Below are positions 10,370 through 22,900 of a DNA stretch of 64,000 bases, piece after piece; the first letter of the stretch is position 1, and the number at the start of each line of letters is the position of its first letter. The stretch comes from Tetraselmis striata (Eukaryota; Chlorophyta; Chlorodendrophyceae; Chlorodendrales; Chlorodendraceae): NCBI GenBank assembly GCA_006384855.1, contig VCJN01002383.1:62001-126000 (forward strand), written 5' to 3'. Below the pieces are notes generated by a model. That model saw only the letters and a program-made list of their open reading frames with translations. It had not been told where the DNA came from and did not search any database. Made by a program: the position numbers and the translations under genes.

Positions 10370-13330
10370 GCCGCCAGAGGGAGCGGGCCGGGCAAAAAGC
10401 GGTTCAGGATTTTAAGAAAAGTGGTGGGAGACGGGAGTTCTGGAAGTGGGCGCGCTCTCCGTAAGGGGCAGGGTTCATTCGAGGGCGCGAACGACTAGCC
10501 AGTACGCGATTCGATTTCGAGGGTACTTCTTACCGAGCCGGGCGAAATCAATGCGTGATGGGCGCGGCACTATCGGGAGCTGCTGCGTGACCCCCACCCC
10601 CTAGCACAACGGGTTGCGATATACCGTGCGGCGTGGCAACGCCGCCACGGTACATCGCCACCCATTGCTCCCGCACTAAACGGGATTAATGGGCATATAA
10701 CATGGGGGGGACTAGTCAGCGCTCTAAGGCGTTCAAAAGAATAAGGCCCAGGGGCAGGATGGGATATATAACTGCGGAGGCCTTAAAATTGGCGATATAT
10801 GCCCCGAATGGCAATTTTGGCAAGGCATTGCTGGCCTTAATTAACGGGATATGGACTAAGAACTTTATCCCCCAGCAATGGCGTAGCTCGGCCATAGTAT
10901 CGGTGCCCAAAAAGGCGACTCAACCGTTATGGACAATTATAGGGGTATTTTGATTATGGGTGCCGCTATGAAACTCCTTATGGCCGTCATTACCCAACGC
11001 TTGCAAGACGTCTGCAAAGCTAAAGGGATGAGAATCCGCCGTTGGCAAGCGGGTTTTATGCGGATTGAGGAGGGCCCCATGCAAGTAGCCAGCTTGTTTG
11101 ATATTGCGGCTCGTCGCCGCTAAGCGGCAGGTCCCACGTACGCGGGTTTTATAGACTTTAGGAAGGCATATGACACCGTACCTGATGAGCTTTTATTCCT
11201 AAAACTACAAGCCATATGAGTCACGGGTCATATGCTTACCTTCATAAAAACTTTATACAAGGATAGAACACCCACCGCTGATTCCCACAACCACCACAGG
11301 CAACACCTACCCAAATACATGTCGGAGGGCATCGCAGCCCCCACCAATCATACTAGCCGGCTCAGCGGTGGATAAATACTGAGCACCACACAGTTATTCC
11401 GGTCAGCCCCCTTCCCCCATCTCACCTTGGTAGCTGCAGGCGGGACGCTTTGGCTGCCTAAGCTTGCATGCTGAGCTCTGAAAGGGATAGGCCTGACTTA
11501 GGTAGGGACAGCAAGGGGGCGCTGTTGTCCTAGCTTCAGCCCACTGGAAGGAGGAGGGGCTTGGGCTCAATGGAGGAAGGCCGTTAGCTTGAGATGTAAT
11601 TACACCTAGTGTTCCCTATCATGGTGAGAGATAGCAGGTCCTAAGAACACCTCAGTATGGGCCAGTGGATGCAGCAGACTAGCAGTAAGTTGTAATCAAT
11701 TTCAACTTAAACAGGGATAGTATGGAACGGGTCAAGACAAGGCTGGCCCCGGGAACACTATCAGACCCCATACCCATAGAGCGTGGCCTCCGACAGGGAT
11801 GCCCCGCTCCCCCCATCCTATTTAACATATTGATTAACGATATATTCGATGGGGTAGTCATCTAGGGTGTGATGTACAAGGTTGCACCGACACATTAGTG
11901 GCAAGGCAACCACAAAGGGTGCCATGTCACTCAGTTATACGTGGACGACGCTGTTGGTATCACATGCTCGTTCGATAACCTGCCCACTTCACGCAATGGG
12001 CGGAGGGCCATTTTATGGGGTTTGGGGTACTTATATGTGGGGTGATGGCATTAGGCCGATATTCCGACGAGACCGCGTTACGCGAACAAGCTGCCCGATG
12101 GCAGCAGCTTATGGGGGACGGGTACCGGTTGTAAATGAATATAGGTATTTGGGTACGGTCATTAAGTCGGATTTAGGTATGCAACACATAGTAGACGACC
12201 GGCTTGAGAAAGGTTAACGCGCCACTGATGAGGCGCTCGATTCTGTAGTAGTCGGTGGACGGGAAATAATTCCTATTCATGTGCGTGTGTCGGTCTTTAA
12301 AACCTGTGTACTACCGGTTTTAACTTATCGGCGCGAAGTATGGGGCATGGATAGAACTAGCGGCGCAAAGAAATTACATACCGTACTCAATCAGTGCTTG
12401 CGGTGCCTCATTCGGATGGGTAAAAACTCCATGGGGTGGCCATTGCACCCATGATGCGGGAATTGGATATTGCGCCATAGAGGCTACGGCCGCTGCGGCA
12501 CGGGCTCGGGCGTTCCTAAAAGCATCCGACTAGAATACACGTATAACCCAAGCCATTCAGTAGATCAGCCAAGTCGGGCGCGCCCTAACACGTGGACGGC
12601 GGGGACTGTGCGGTGGTTAGATCGACTAGCTAGGGCGAACGTAGGGCTACCTGAGGGGGTGCACCTTCCACTTGAGTGTGGATAAGTGGATCACTAGTCG
12701 CGCGCCATGCCGCGTAACTAGTAATGGCATCAGTGTGGGCGCGTTACGAATCGTTGGCATCGTTAACACGCACTAAAACCTGGGGTATATATGTCGAGAC
12801 ATCTTATGCCGGCGTCAAATCCGTTGCCACAGTACGGTGTGGGTGTCCCCGCGAGGGTTGTGGCCGGGCTGCACATTATGATACAATTACGCACCCGAGT
12901 ATTTCCCACTGCCCACCGATTGGCCCGGATTCATGCCATGCCTGAGCGGTTCCTGGAACACTGCCATGCATGTGGCGGAGGTGAATTTGAGACTATCGAA
13001 CATATGCTGGTTGGGCGGGTATCACCGTCACAATTCTGGGCTGTTAGCTCCGGAGTTCGGGGATTTTATTAGTAGTCAGGTTATTGCGTTCACATGAGGA
13101 CTCAACGGCCTTTATTTTCGTCGGGGTCCCCCCCTCCCTACACGGCGCCCTGGATTTTACTGAGAATGGGAAAATCTTCAAGCTATGGCATCGGGCCCTC
13201 CCTCACATTGCCTTCGTTGTTGCACATGTATCGCTCTCCCGAAATGCTTTGCTCCGCGGGTTGGGGCTTGCCCCAACTCGCATTACTCGAATGGGCCGAC
13301 GCCCAAACGGGTAGGGCGGACCTTTCGTGG
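10370..13330 (+). pseudogene. Non-LTR retrotransposon (LINE) reverse transcriptase, decayed
   Basis: RT landmarks occur in order across shifting plus frames: 'MDNYRGILIMGAAMKLLMA' near 10929, 'WQAGFMRIEE' near 11044, 'GFIDFRKAYDTVPDELLF' near 11140, 'GLRQGCPAPPILFNILIND' near 11790, the catalytic 'LYVDDAVGIT' (YxDD box) near 11935, 'EYRYLGTVIKSDLG' near 12136, and a C-terminal zinc-knuckle-like 'HCHACGGGEFETIEHML' near 12960. Frameshifts and stops break it repeatedly, and a 350-bp foreign repeat (11352-11700) splits the RT between the FIDFRKAYD and GLRQG boxes. The clade is not resolved. Confidence 0.85.
11352..11700 (+). repeat. Dispersed repeat R3, copy nested in the LINE relic
   Basis: Homologous to 3236-3584 (inverted) and 42070-42262. 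It interrupts the RT-coding sequence, so it inserted after the LINE did. Like the 42-kb copy it ends with 'tgtaatcaatttcaa'. Confidence 0.75.
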
Positions 13331-13391
13331 TCAGTGCAGGGTATTTTCATGGCAGTGTTTTAGACGGTGATCCACAGTGTTGGAAACTATG

Positions 13392-13720
13392 TCACTGGCC
13401 TTCAATTAGGCTTACAGAATGCTTCGGCAATTTGCTTGATGACTGTAACGGAGCGTCGCCTACCCACGGCTTTCCGTAACTAGATTTCTGCCGGAACGGC
13501 CGTCGTAGAGACGCTGCAAGAGTTTCACTGCAGTCCCGTGGGCAAAAAGAAATTTCTGGCCTCCGGAGATGAGATGTGCGAGTGCATCGCGAATAGAGGC
13601 ATCGAGGCATTGAGGACCTTTCTGATATATACAATTATATAATTGTCCTTTTTGTGATTTCCTTATATATCGCCTTCTGCTGCTAGCTCATGTAAATAAT
13701 ATTATAGAGGCGTCGATGAA
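13392..13720 (+). repeat. Dispersed repeat, uninterrupted relative of the 40.1-41.35 kb site
   Basis: Shares blocks with 40076-40300 and 41307-41335: 'gcgtcgcctaccca.ggctttccgt', 'aacggccgtcgtagagacgctg', 'gaggacctttctgat' and 'tcgccttctgctgctagctcatgtaa'. Here the 'gtagagac' target is intact, whereas at 40.3-41.3 kb it is split by two TIR elements, which makes this a useful empty-site comparison. Confidence 0.6.
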
Positions 13721-13846
13721 CTGACATCTTCATTAATTTCCTGTATTCAAAATCAACACGCACCCGTGTGCCGACCCACTACGCTCCGGTTGAAGCACAC
13801 TAAGGCTACACTATCCGTACCGGTGTAAATGGTAGCGACTACCTGT

Positions 13847-14137
13847 AAAAGTAAAAGTAAAGTTCGCCCCGGGACATCGGCCGAAGCCGCCCCAGCACTT
13901 GACCTCGTGCGCGAACTGCAGTCGTAGGTCTGGCATAGCCCATAGACCATTGCATCATTCGAACCCCGAAGGGCTAATGCATCATTAGCCACTATGTAAT
14001 TAGTGGCTAATGCATCAACCGGGTAAACCCGGGACACGCCGGGCCGATATTGCCGAAATATATCAGCCAGGAATCGAACCCGGGACTTCTCGCGTGCGAG
14101 ACGACCGCTCTACCCTTCGGACAAGGGATGTACCTGT
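13847..14137 (-). mobile_element. tRNA-derived SINE, copy 2 (best-preserved head)
   Basis: On the minus strand the head has 'gggtagagcggtcgtct' (box A-like), a paired 'ctcgc..gcgag' stem and 'gggttcgattcctgg' (box B), followed by the SINE body and a tail of 'tacttttacttttac'. A short internal duplication of 'ctaatgcat' with an inverted partner occurs at 13974-14015. It is too degenerate in the anticodon arm to be a functional tRNA. Confidence 0.85.
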
Positions 14138-14404
14138 AGTGTCTCAGTATTGCCGCCCTGCACGGACGGGCATGGCTCGGCAAACCCATTTTGTAGTGCA
14201 CTGCTGCTGCGCCTTCTCAAGCTGCAACGTTCGCTTGATGCTACGCCCGTTCCAATAGTCGCTAATCACAGCTGCTGGTTCAGGGCTCGCCGGCTACCGC
14301 ACGGAGCGACATACGATTTCGCGTCCATTTGACGTCAGCAGCCCGCTGCTACTGGAGCCGCACCGTCCTCCGCAGGCGCACCCTCCCCGTCTCCCTCGGC
14401 CCCG

Positions 14405-14794
14405 ATGGCTCGAAGACTGCTGTCATCGCTGCTGAGAGCGTCGAGCCCAGTGGGGGCCCCGATGAGCCACGCCGGCTTGCCCGCTATCCGGCTGGTATGC
14501 GGCACGGCGCCGGGTCACTGCGCTGCGTGGCGCCCCCATAGTAGCGATGCCGCGGCTGGCCGCAGATTCCCGCCGGCGCGGGAGGACCTTTTTAGCAAAA
14601 CCGGCGTGCCCGGCGTCAAGCACGTCGTGGCCGTGGCCTCCGGGAAGGGCGGAGTCGGCAAGTCGACGGTTGCCGGTGAGCTCCCCCCCCGCACACACCG
14701 CCGACTTCGCCTGATGACCAGCATGATTGCGCACAAACTCTGACAGCTTACTTGAGGCATAGCAAAGCCAATGGTATTATGCCCAGTGAACCAT

Positions 14795-14839
<45 letters not shown>

Positions 14840-17800
14840 TTGTTGCACCAACTGGGGAACAATCCTGCCAGGAAGGTAACTTTTCTTTAAAAGGCTCACC
14901 TGCTCTCTCCACCTCTCTCTGATGTCCCTCTCTGAGTATGTTTTGGGGGGTACCGGTGTATATGCCACGTTGAGCATTGTTGCTGGTATTGCACTGCGGG
15001 CATGTGGGTGCAATTGTGGATGTGGGGTACAACACGGCATGCCTGTGACCAACTTCTAATGACATGTGGAGCAGCCATGCCAGGTCCCGAATTTGCATGT
15101 CGCCCTCCACAATCATGCTCGCCTGTGCACTCATGAGCCCATGCTGTATGTGACGCCTTTCTGTACCCATGCATGGAGTGCAGGCATGAGCACGCCCAAT
15201 TGGCAATGGCATGATGAATGAATACCGCCACCAATCACTCAGTACATCATGGACCCCTGTGTCCTTCATTATATGCCCACGTTGCGTGTGTAATGAATAA
15301 CTCTGCTACGCCCCCCTCCCCCGCTTCCGCCCGCGCCTCCCTTGTTTTAACCTCGTCCTTATGCCCAAGCTGTTGTCATACCCCCTGGCCTGCCTCCAGT
15401 GGCTCGCCAATGCGGGAGACGCAATTGCGCTGGCTGGGATTGCCCTAGCCAACGGTGCCTGCTGTGCCTGGGCGGCTGAGCCGGCCGACACCGCGGCGTG
15501 CCCCGCGCAGTGAACCTGGCGGTGGCGCTCGCGGGGAGCGGCAAGCTGCGCGTGGGGCTAGTGGACGCGGATGTCTACGGGCCCTCCATCCCGACGATGA
15601 TGAACCTGCAGGGCGAGCCGGCGGTGGGCGAAGGTACCGCCACCAGCCTCCCCCCTCCCCCCCCCCCCCCTTCTCCCCTCCACGCCGCCATGGTTGACTC
15701 ATGGTACGACAGTATGTCATATAAATAATTCTATACATAGAAATTTCTATATATATGGTATATATATATATATATACTTGAGTTTCAATTCACAGTTTCA
15801 ACTGGATGCGCCCTCATCCTTGCGCCGCCGCGATGGCAACAATATATCGGTTAGCTCAAGAGGGCCGCGCAGCATGTTGCTATTCATTTTACATTCGAGC
15901 TCAAAGGGCAAGCCGTGTTTTCGTTAAAAGTATATCTTCAACCATTGCCTGTATGGGTGCGAGCATGCCGTGGGATGAGCGGCACCCGGCGTCCCTGCCT
16001 CATTATGAATACTAGTATCCGCCCTGTTTCGCCAATGTCAGACGCGCGGCCCCCCATGTCCCACAGCAGCACCGTCATGCGACCCCAGGGCCGCGACCAT
16101 TGTGACGGGGCGGACTGTGCTTGCAAAGGGGCTGCTCGGCAACAGTCAAACCTGACGGTGGCCCACCGTGCCGCGACAGGGGACCGGCTGGTGCCGCTGG
16201 AGAACTACGGCGTGCGCTGCATGTCTATGGGCTTCCTCATGAAGGTGGGCCTGGCGGCAGACGACGTCCTGCCCCCCCCCCCCCCCCCCCCACCCCAACA
16301 CCAACTCCCCAGCTCTCCCCCTTGAATCACTCACAGCCCCAGACGCCTTTTCCCCTCGGACTCCACTCGCCCATCCCCTGGGGGTATCCGCACTGCGCCA
16401 CACTTTGCCGAGCATCAACACTTGGCCGCATGGGAATGCGTTACGGTACGGTCGCTACACCGACGCTCGCACGGAGGCAGTCCACCCGCCCATTGGGAAT
16501 TCAAGCACTGTCCGCCTCGGCGTTATCCGCGCAAGCACACTTGGATTTGCTTATGTAATCGAGCGGAAGAACGGGGGAAATGCTCACATGTATACCATGA
16601 CCCACCGCACAAGTGCAAAACGACACGCAGTGCAACATGCGGTTTGGCCGAATACACCTGCAAAGCCGATAATAATATGGTGCGGTAATACGTCCTGAGC
16701 TTGCATTGTATCTGATGTTGCTGCACCGTGGAGTGTACACGAGTGCTCGACTACGGACCCCTTGTTAAGACGGGACAGCAGCCCCGGGGATACCTAACGG
16801 CCCCACCCCCGCCCCACTGGGGTGGCAGGCGGAGACCGCGGCGGTGTGGCGCGGCCCGATGGCCCTCAAGGCACTGGACCAGCTCATCTTCCGCACGGCG
16901 TGGGGCCCGCTGGACGTGCTGGTGGTGGACATGCCGCCCGGCACCGGCGACATACAGATCACGGTGGCGCAGCGCTGCAAGCTGTCGGGCGCGGTGATGG
17001 TGTCCACGCCGCAGGAGGTCGCGCTGGCGGACGTGCGCCGCGGCATCACCATGTTCTCCAAGGCAAGTCCCCCCCCCCCCCCCCCCCCCCCCTGTGGCTC
17101 GCTCTCTACTCGTACCTCCCACGGTCACGCATCGCGACACCCCCTTGCTAAGCGCCCTCCACAATGTCCCCTTCGATGCCCCCCCACAGGTGAACATCCC
17201 CATCCTGGGCGTCGTGGAGAACATGGCGTTTTTCCTGTGCGGCTCCTGCAGCACGCGGCACCACATCTTTGGCAGCGGCGGGGTGCAGCGCGTGGCGGAG
17301 GCGATGGGGGCGGAGGTCATCGGGCAGGTGTGCCCCCCCCCCCCCCCCCTCTCCCCCCTTCCAGTCAGCCCTCATCCCAAACAAAGCGCCGGAGGGGAGG
17401 GGGGGGTAAACGAGGTTGCGGACACCAGCTGAGTGGCGAAATCATTGCCGCCCTGCCACTGTCACATGCGACACCCTTTCTGGCACGCAGAGGGTGGGAA
17501 GCTGCAACAGTACCCGCCGTCACTGCCATGCACCACGGTACTTCATGCACTAGTATTAATACCTCCGCCGGCCCATCATCGTCATGGATCACAGTACGCG
17601 TGGGATAGACAGCAAAAGGGTTTGAGTAGGGTTTGCCCTTAAAAATGTCGCGTAGTGTATTTGTCGCCACCGTGCAGCACAGCAGTACTGGTCGCCTTAT
17701 TGCACTCTACCCCTCGGCCACTCGGTGCGCAATTCTGCGCTGCGGAACGCACTTTGGCGCCCATTGCCACCGGGACAGCTGCCTGACCCCCTTACCCGGC

Positions 17801-17977
17801 GGTGGCTGACTTCGCCAGGTTCCGCTGGAGGGCGGCGTGGCGTCCGAGTCGGATGCCGGGACGCCCATCGTGGTGAGCCAGCCAGACAGCGCAGGCGCCG
17901 CGGCGTTCCGGGAGGTGGCGGAGCGCGTCAAGCAGGCGTTGGGCTTGCCGGCGGGGGAGGCGGCGCGGCCGCCATAG
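14405..17977 (+). CDS. NUBPL: Ind1/NUBPL, mitochondrial Fe-S carrier for complex I assembly
   Basis: P-loop ATPase of the Mrp/NBP35 family that delivers 4Fe-4S clusters to respiratory complex I. My model joins 14405-14675, 15511-15633, 16180-16244, 16829-17062, 17190-17327 and 17819-17977, giving 329 aa against 319 in human NUBPL, with all splice phases consistent. The Walker A motif GKGGVGKST is at residues 80-88, DADVYGPS follows in exon 2, '[11 protein letters not shown]' is in exon 3, 'VWRGPM' and '[10 protein letters not shown]' are in exon 4, and the Fe-S-binding CGSC (about 248-251) is in exon 5. The first ~60 residues are rich in Arg, Ala and Ser and lack acidic residues until late, as in a mitochondrial presequence. 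Intron 4 uses a GC donor (AAG|gcaagt). Introns 2-5 carry C-homopolymer runs near their donors; intron 1 has a G run (about 14811-14837). Confidence 0.95.
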
Positions 17978-19378
17978 CGGGTCGGCAATGCTCACCACGT
18001 GCAATTGAAACCGTTCGAAGATTGCACATATTGTGCCATCTCGCTGCCCTCCTCCCAGACGCCGCAAACCGAGTTGATTTTGGGCCTCGCGGACGGCTGC
18101 CCACCGGCCTCCCTGCGCCATGATTGCATTCAACACCGGGCTCATGTGTGTCCAGCAAGACAACTCGAAATCTTTCACAACTTATTCCGGCGAACCGCTG
18201 TCTGCTAACTGTCTGACCTGTCGCACGGGCCGACTTGACGAATCCGCATAGGTTTTCAGCTTCGCCAATCGATGAGTGGCAAGCGCGTAGCTGGCGACCA
18301 CTCCGAGCAGCGGACTGCCATGCCGTCTGCCTGTTCCCAGTGTGCGTCACGCTCTGCTGCCGATAGCAGCAGGGCATGATGGACCCCTCCGCACAAGCAA
18401 ATCCTCCAACGGAAACCGATCATGTGCGATCCATCATCAATAAGTGATCATATCACCCTAGGAAGCAGCCAGTAAGGTCAGGTGGTTTCGGAGCCGTTGA
18501 TGCTGTAATGCTGTTACGGGCTCGCTATGTTATTCGAGCTAGGCATGCTTTGCTGACCGACTTGGACGATGCCTTATCCAAGGATGCCTGGTTTTGGAGC
18601 ACTGGATTGTTTCTCCCACCGCTGGAGCGAATATGGTTTCGGAGGAGTATCCCGCTGGTGACTTTGAGTCGGAGCTGTGCGCTTTTCAGCGACGAGAGCC
18701 TAAAATCAATGGGTTCGTAACTCTGTACTTGAAACTCAGAATCCGACAATGATAATGGTTTTCTGTTGTTCAGCATTTTGTCACTAGTGACTCTGCCTGC
18801 TGATATGCAAACATAAATTACAGCATGGATATGCATGATAGTATCGGTATTACTTCACTATTTTAATGAATGTCAATACTACACGCATTAAGCATATTAA
18901 TGGTATGTATACTTCACGCCTCATATCACATGACTCTGTTGATCTACGCTGTCTTAACCTGCTACACATCATTAGTATTTCTGTAGTTTCGCGGCGGCAT
19001 CCAGTTTCACATGTTTATTCGCCCATCGGCAATGTAGAACGTAGGGATATAACACACAGTAATGTCGCAGTACAAAAGCGTACAAAAGTATAAAAGTCAG
19101 AAATATAACTACATCAGCGTATGTGCTGGACCACAGCCGGCTATGGGTTGCGGCGCCTTAAAATATATTAGTAAAGACATGCCAATATATGCTAGCATTG
19201 CAAGCAGAGCGGCATATGACGTGGTATGAGACGTGTAATTCCCCGGCGTTCGGTGCCGGGTTTTCTGGGTTCGGTAATATCACAAACTCTCACTCACCAA
19301 GGTGGAGCGTCACCAAGCCGCCAGCCACACCACAAGCAGGACGCAGTTGATGGCCGACGCAGCGTTGTTTTGGCAATG
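17978..19378. other. Intergenic, nothing recognised
   Basis: 3' flank of NUBPL followed by AT-rich DNA. Short ORFs only, without family similarity. I see no TGTAA close to the NUBPL stop; the first on the plus strand is near 18502. Confidence 0.5.
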
Positions 19379-19704
19379 GTCTGTGGGAAAGGAGCAGGGT
19401 GCGGACTTACCTGGGCGTTTGGAACGCCATCCCGGTGATGTTTCTATCTTGGTTCTACACATTTATATATCATCGCGACCATTGCTCTATAAAGGGCGCC
19501 TTGCTCTGCCACACACCAGTGCCGAGGGGGGGGGGCTATCACCATGCGCTCAGCTGCGTGAAGTCGGCACACAACGAGGGTGTGGGTTTAGGGTCTGTGG
19601 GAAAGGAGCAGGGTGCGGACCTACTTGGGCGTTTGGAACGCCATCCCGGTGGTGTTGCTACCGTGGTTCCACACATTTATGTCGTATCGCGACCATCGCT
19701 CCAT
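19379..19704 (+). repeat. Pair of ~108-bp direct repeats
   Basis: 'tctgtgggaaaggagcaggg...' at 19379-19486 recurs at 19596-19704 with about ten differences; the two copies are separated by about 110 bp of unrelated DNA. No coding role is seen. Confidence 0.8.
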
Positions 19705-19870
19705 TACCACATCACGCAGCGGATCCTGAAGTGGCGGGCTCAGCTGATTCATGTTTCATCAGCTCTGACACTACCAGACCCCGGTGGTGCCCCCATGAAC
19801 CACAACTGCCGGTACAGCTTTCGTGTGGTACGGCTTCCGGCAGAATGTATGCGCAATGAGGCTTTGCTTA

Positions 19871-19875
19871 TTACA
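19871..19875 (-). promoter_or_regulatory. Candidate TGTAA polyadenylation signal of the first LNR gene
   Basis: TGTAA on the minus strand, 95 nt after the stop codon of the gene at 19970-23529. TGTAA is the usual poly(A) signal of chlorophyte algae. Confidence 0.45.
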
Positions 19876-19969
19876 CATGCTCCGGGGGGAGCTGCTACTG
19901 TGGCGTGCATTTGCAGTACGCGACACAAAGGGACATATCAAGCACAGCAATTTACGCCTGCCTAAGCTC

Positions 19970-22900
19970 TTACCACCCAGCCCAGCGGCACTTGGGCCAT
20001 ATCCGCTCGCACACATCGCAGCTGAGCCGGGCGAAGTCCTTGTCGTGGTGGCAGCCATCGATGTAGGTCGAGCGTTCACGGAATTTTTCGCACTCCAGAT
20101 AGCCGCAGAAGCGCTGGCCCATGAACCAATGCGGCTGGGCGCACCCGGCCTCGTAGCTCTTGGACTTGCAGACTGCAACGCAGAAATGGCCCTGTAATTG
20201 AAAGGGTCAGAAAGAGAGGGGTGGGGGGGGGCATGGGGGACGAGGGGGGCAGGGGGGGGGGGGTGTGAGCGTTCGGGCGATCGGGACGGATTGTGCATGT
20301 CCAGTTGCCATGCGGCAGAGTAGGCGTAGCTTGTATGTAGGTGTGCGGTGGATGAGATGTATGGCGGAAGGGGCGCACCTTCAGGCGTCCCTCGCCCAGG
20401 AACACCTGGTCAAAGTTTCCAGTGGCAAGCCCGCGACGTACCTGCTCAAGGTGCAGACCCAGGAAGAGCGAAGGGGGGGGGAGGGGATACGATTGTTCAG
20501 CTAGGTGCAGTTTGAGTCGAGCGGTGGCGCGTCAGTGAAGAGTCCTATATCCACAGCGACTGAACAAAAAAAGTGCCGTGGCCGTCGATGCATGGAGCGC
20601 CATCGAAGGACCTCAGGTACGTACCCCAAATCGGCCAGGCCACTGCCTGTAAGGCACGGAGAGCAGGCTGCGACGACGGTCGCGGTCCCGGCGACAACGG
20701 CTCACGCACTCGTCGGGGCAGTCGGCCGTCCACCACTGCCAGGGGCCGCAGAACTGCTTGCCCTGCCCTGCGCACGCAGAGCGAAAGTCGCGCTCGCTGC
20801 TCATCTCAGACTTGCCTTCCGACAGGACCCCAACATCGTCGTCGCGCTCGCAGCTCTCCTTTCGATCATGCCGCCTGTAGCCCTCCTTGCACTCGCAGTC
20901 GGCAAAGCTGTTGACGCAGTTCTTGCCGTGACGGTTGATGGAGCCCCTTGGACAGGTGTACTGGCACTCGTCGGGGCGGAAGCAGCAGTCCTGCAATCCC
21001 TCCTTCAGGCTGAGACGGCTCATCCTGCTCGACGCGAATGAATGCCAAAAGAGGATTGGGGATGCAGAGATCAGCACCTTTCCAAAAAGTACAAGCTCAC
21101 CAAGACTAGTAGCGGATCGATCGACAAATCCTAATTCGCCGAGGCACTATTCGGCGGAAAGGATGGCGAAACAAGGGCGCGGACCAATCGGGGCAGGTGT
21201 CTTTCTTGCACTCGAGGCCGTCGCCACACTGAGCGTCGCTGTCGCAATCGCCCTCGCCTCGGCTGCAGGGGCAATCCTCGTGGCAGAAGCGGTTGGTGCC
21301 GCGCACGGTGCACTTTGGGATGTCGTCCTCTGTCGCGACTTGGCCACAGTCGCCTCCGTCGAAATTGCATGAGGGGTAGTTACACTCGGGCTGGCAGTGG
21401 CCGTCGCCCACCTACAAGGAGAGCAAGCCGGCGGCATGGACTCGACTTAGTGCAAGCTGGGATTGGATGGGCAAACAAGTGCCGGCAGCATGGTCGTTCC
21501 ACCCCATGTGATACACAATCTCCAAATTGCATCACATCGACTTTCCGAGAGAGACTGCAGATTCACAGCGCGGCCACACGCCGTCGACGCACCATGTTGG
21601 GGGCGTGGCAGGCCCAGGTGCACCAGTCACTTGGCTCCTCAGCGCTGCCCTCCTCCTCGACGGCTTGCCCGTCCCCCGCCTCGCCACCCTCCTCGCCCTC
21701 CTCCATATTCTCCGTAGAATGCTCGTCCGGGTCAGCGACCTCGTCGTCGCAATCGCCCGCGTCGAAATCGCAGTCCTCCGTAAGGCACTCGGGGTCGCAC
21801 ACGCCGTCGTTGAGCCATGTGATGGGGCAGTCGTCGCTGCACCGCTCGTCCTCTGCAGTGCGGCGACGGAGGCGAACGTCAGCAGTGCGTCAGAAGCGCC
21901 ACAGCGAGGGAAAGAGACACCAAAAATACTTACGTGAATGACCGGGACAGAAGAGGGGGCTGGCGTGGGTGGGGTCAGCATGCGTCCAGGCACATAGGCA
22001 GCTCACCCCGCACGCAGTCCCCGTTGTCGTAATTGCACTCGGGGGTGTTGCAGCTGGGGTCGCACTCCCCATCCGCAACCCACCCGCGTACGCACTCGCC
22101 AGAGTGGCACAAGTCTGAGAATAGTCATTTGGCAGCAAGAGCAGCACGGCAAGAATGAGGCGGCCTGCATGAGAGAGCCGGGGGGGGGGGGGGGCGGGGG
22201 GGGATGGGCACATGCTCGACAGCGGCTGACACAGGGGCCCTCACCCTCGTCCGGCTTGACCACCTCAAGTTGCGCCTGCGCCTGCGCCGCTACCTGAGCT
22301 TCCTCAGTCAATCGCGCCGCGCTCGGCTCGGTCTCCAGGCGTGGCAGTGGGCAGTCCCCTTCGTCTGACAGGGGCGGCCATATTGGCTAATAGTCAGTCA
22401 CCAAGCAGGCAGCGATGGGGAAGATTGCTGAAGCCTTGGCGGCTGCGGTGGGTGGTGCCGGGCGTGCATGTATTACCAAATCCGCATGCCTCATTGTTGC
22501 ATCGGTCGTCGCAGCTCCAGTCGCCGCGCAGCGCATTGGGGCACCCCGGCGCGCACTCTGCCAGCCACCATCACGCGACATGCAGGGCCGTACGCTCAGC
22601 AGGCTGTGGATCAACTGCTCAAACAGGGGGGCGCATGGGGAACTCAGGTCAGGGGAAACGCTTACGCATTTGATAAGGGGGAGGGGGGGGGGGCTTACCA
22701 CCCTCGTCATTGCGCGCGATGTCGGTCGGCGTGTTGCTGCTGTTCCTGGCTGACATGGTGCCTGCAGGGAACAGCCAGACATTCATGGGGAGCTAAGTGA
22801 AGTGAGTGTCCTTAAAGCGGTATCCTTTGAATATAAAAACATATAGGCATTTATTAATAATAGGCATATGTGTATAGATATTAGGTATTTATGGGTACAG

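Noticed and set aside
14025-14125. tRNA-like sequence with good box A and box B
   Set aside because: The anticodon arm does not fold properly and the sequence continues into a SINE body shared by other copies, so it is a SINE head and not a tRNA gene.
14811-14837. Long G or C homopolymers as assembly gaps or errors
   Set aside because: They lie at consistent places (introns, mostly with C on the sense strand) and are flanked by coherent sequence. Their exact lengths may still be inaccurate.
20505-21041. Long plus-strand ORF (178 codons) opposite LNR paralogue A
   Set aside because: It is the antisense shadow of exon 8, whose minus-strand reading is conserved in paralogue B with the same splice phases.
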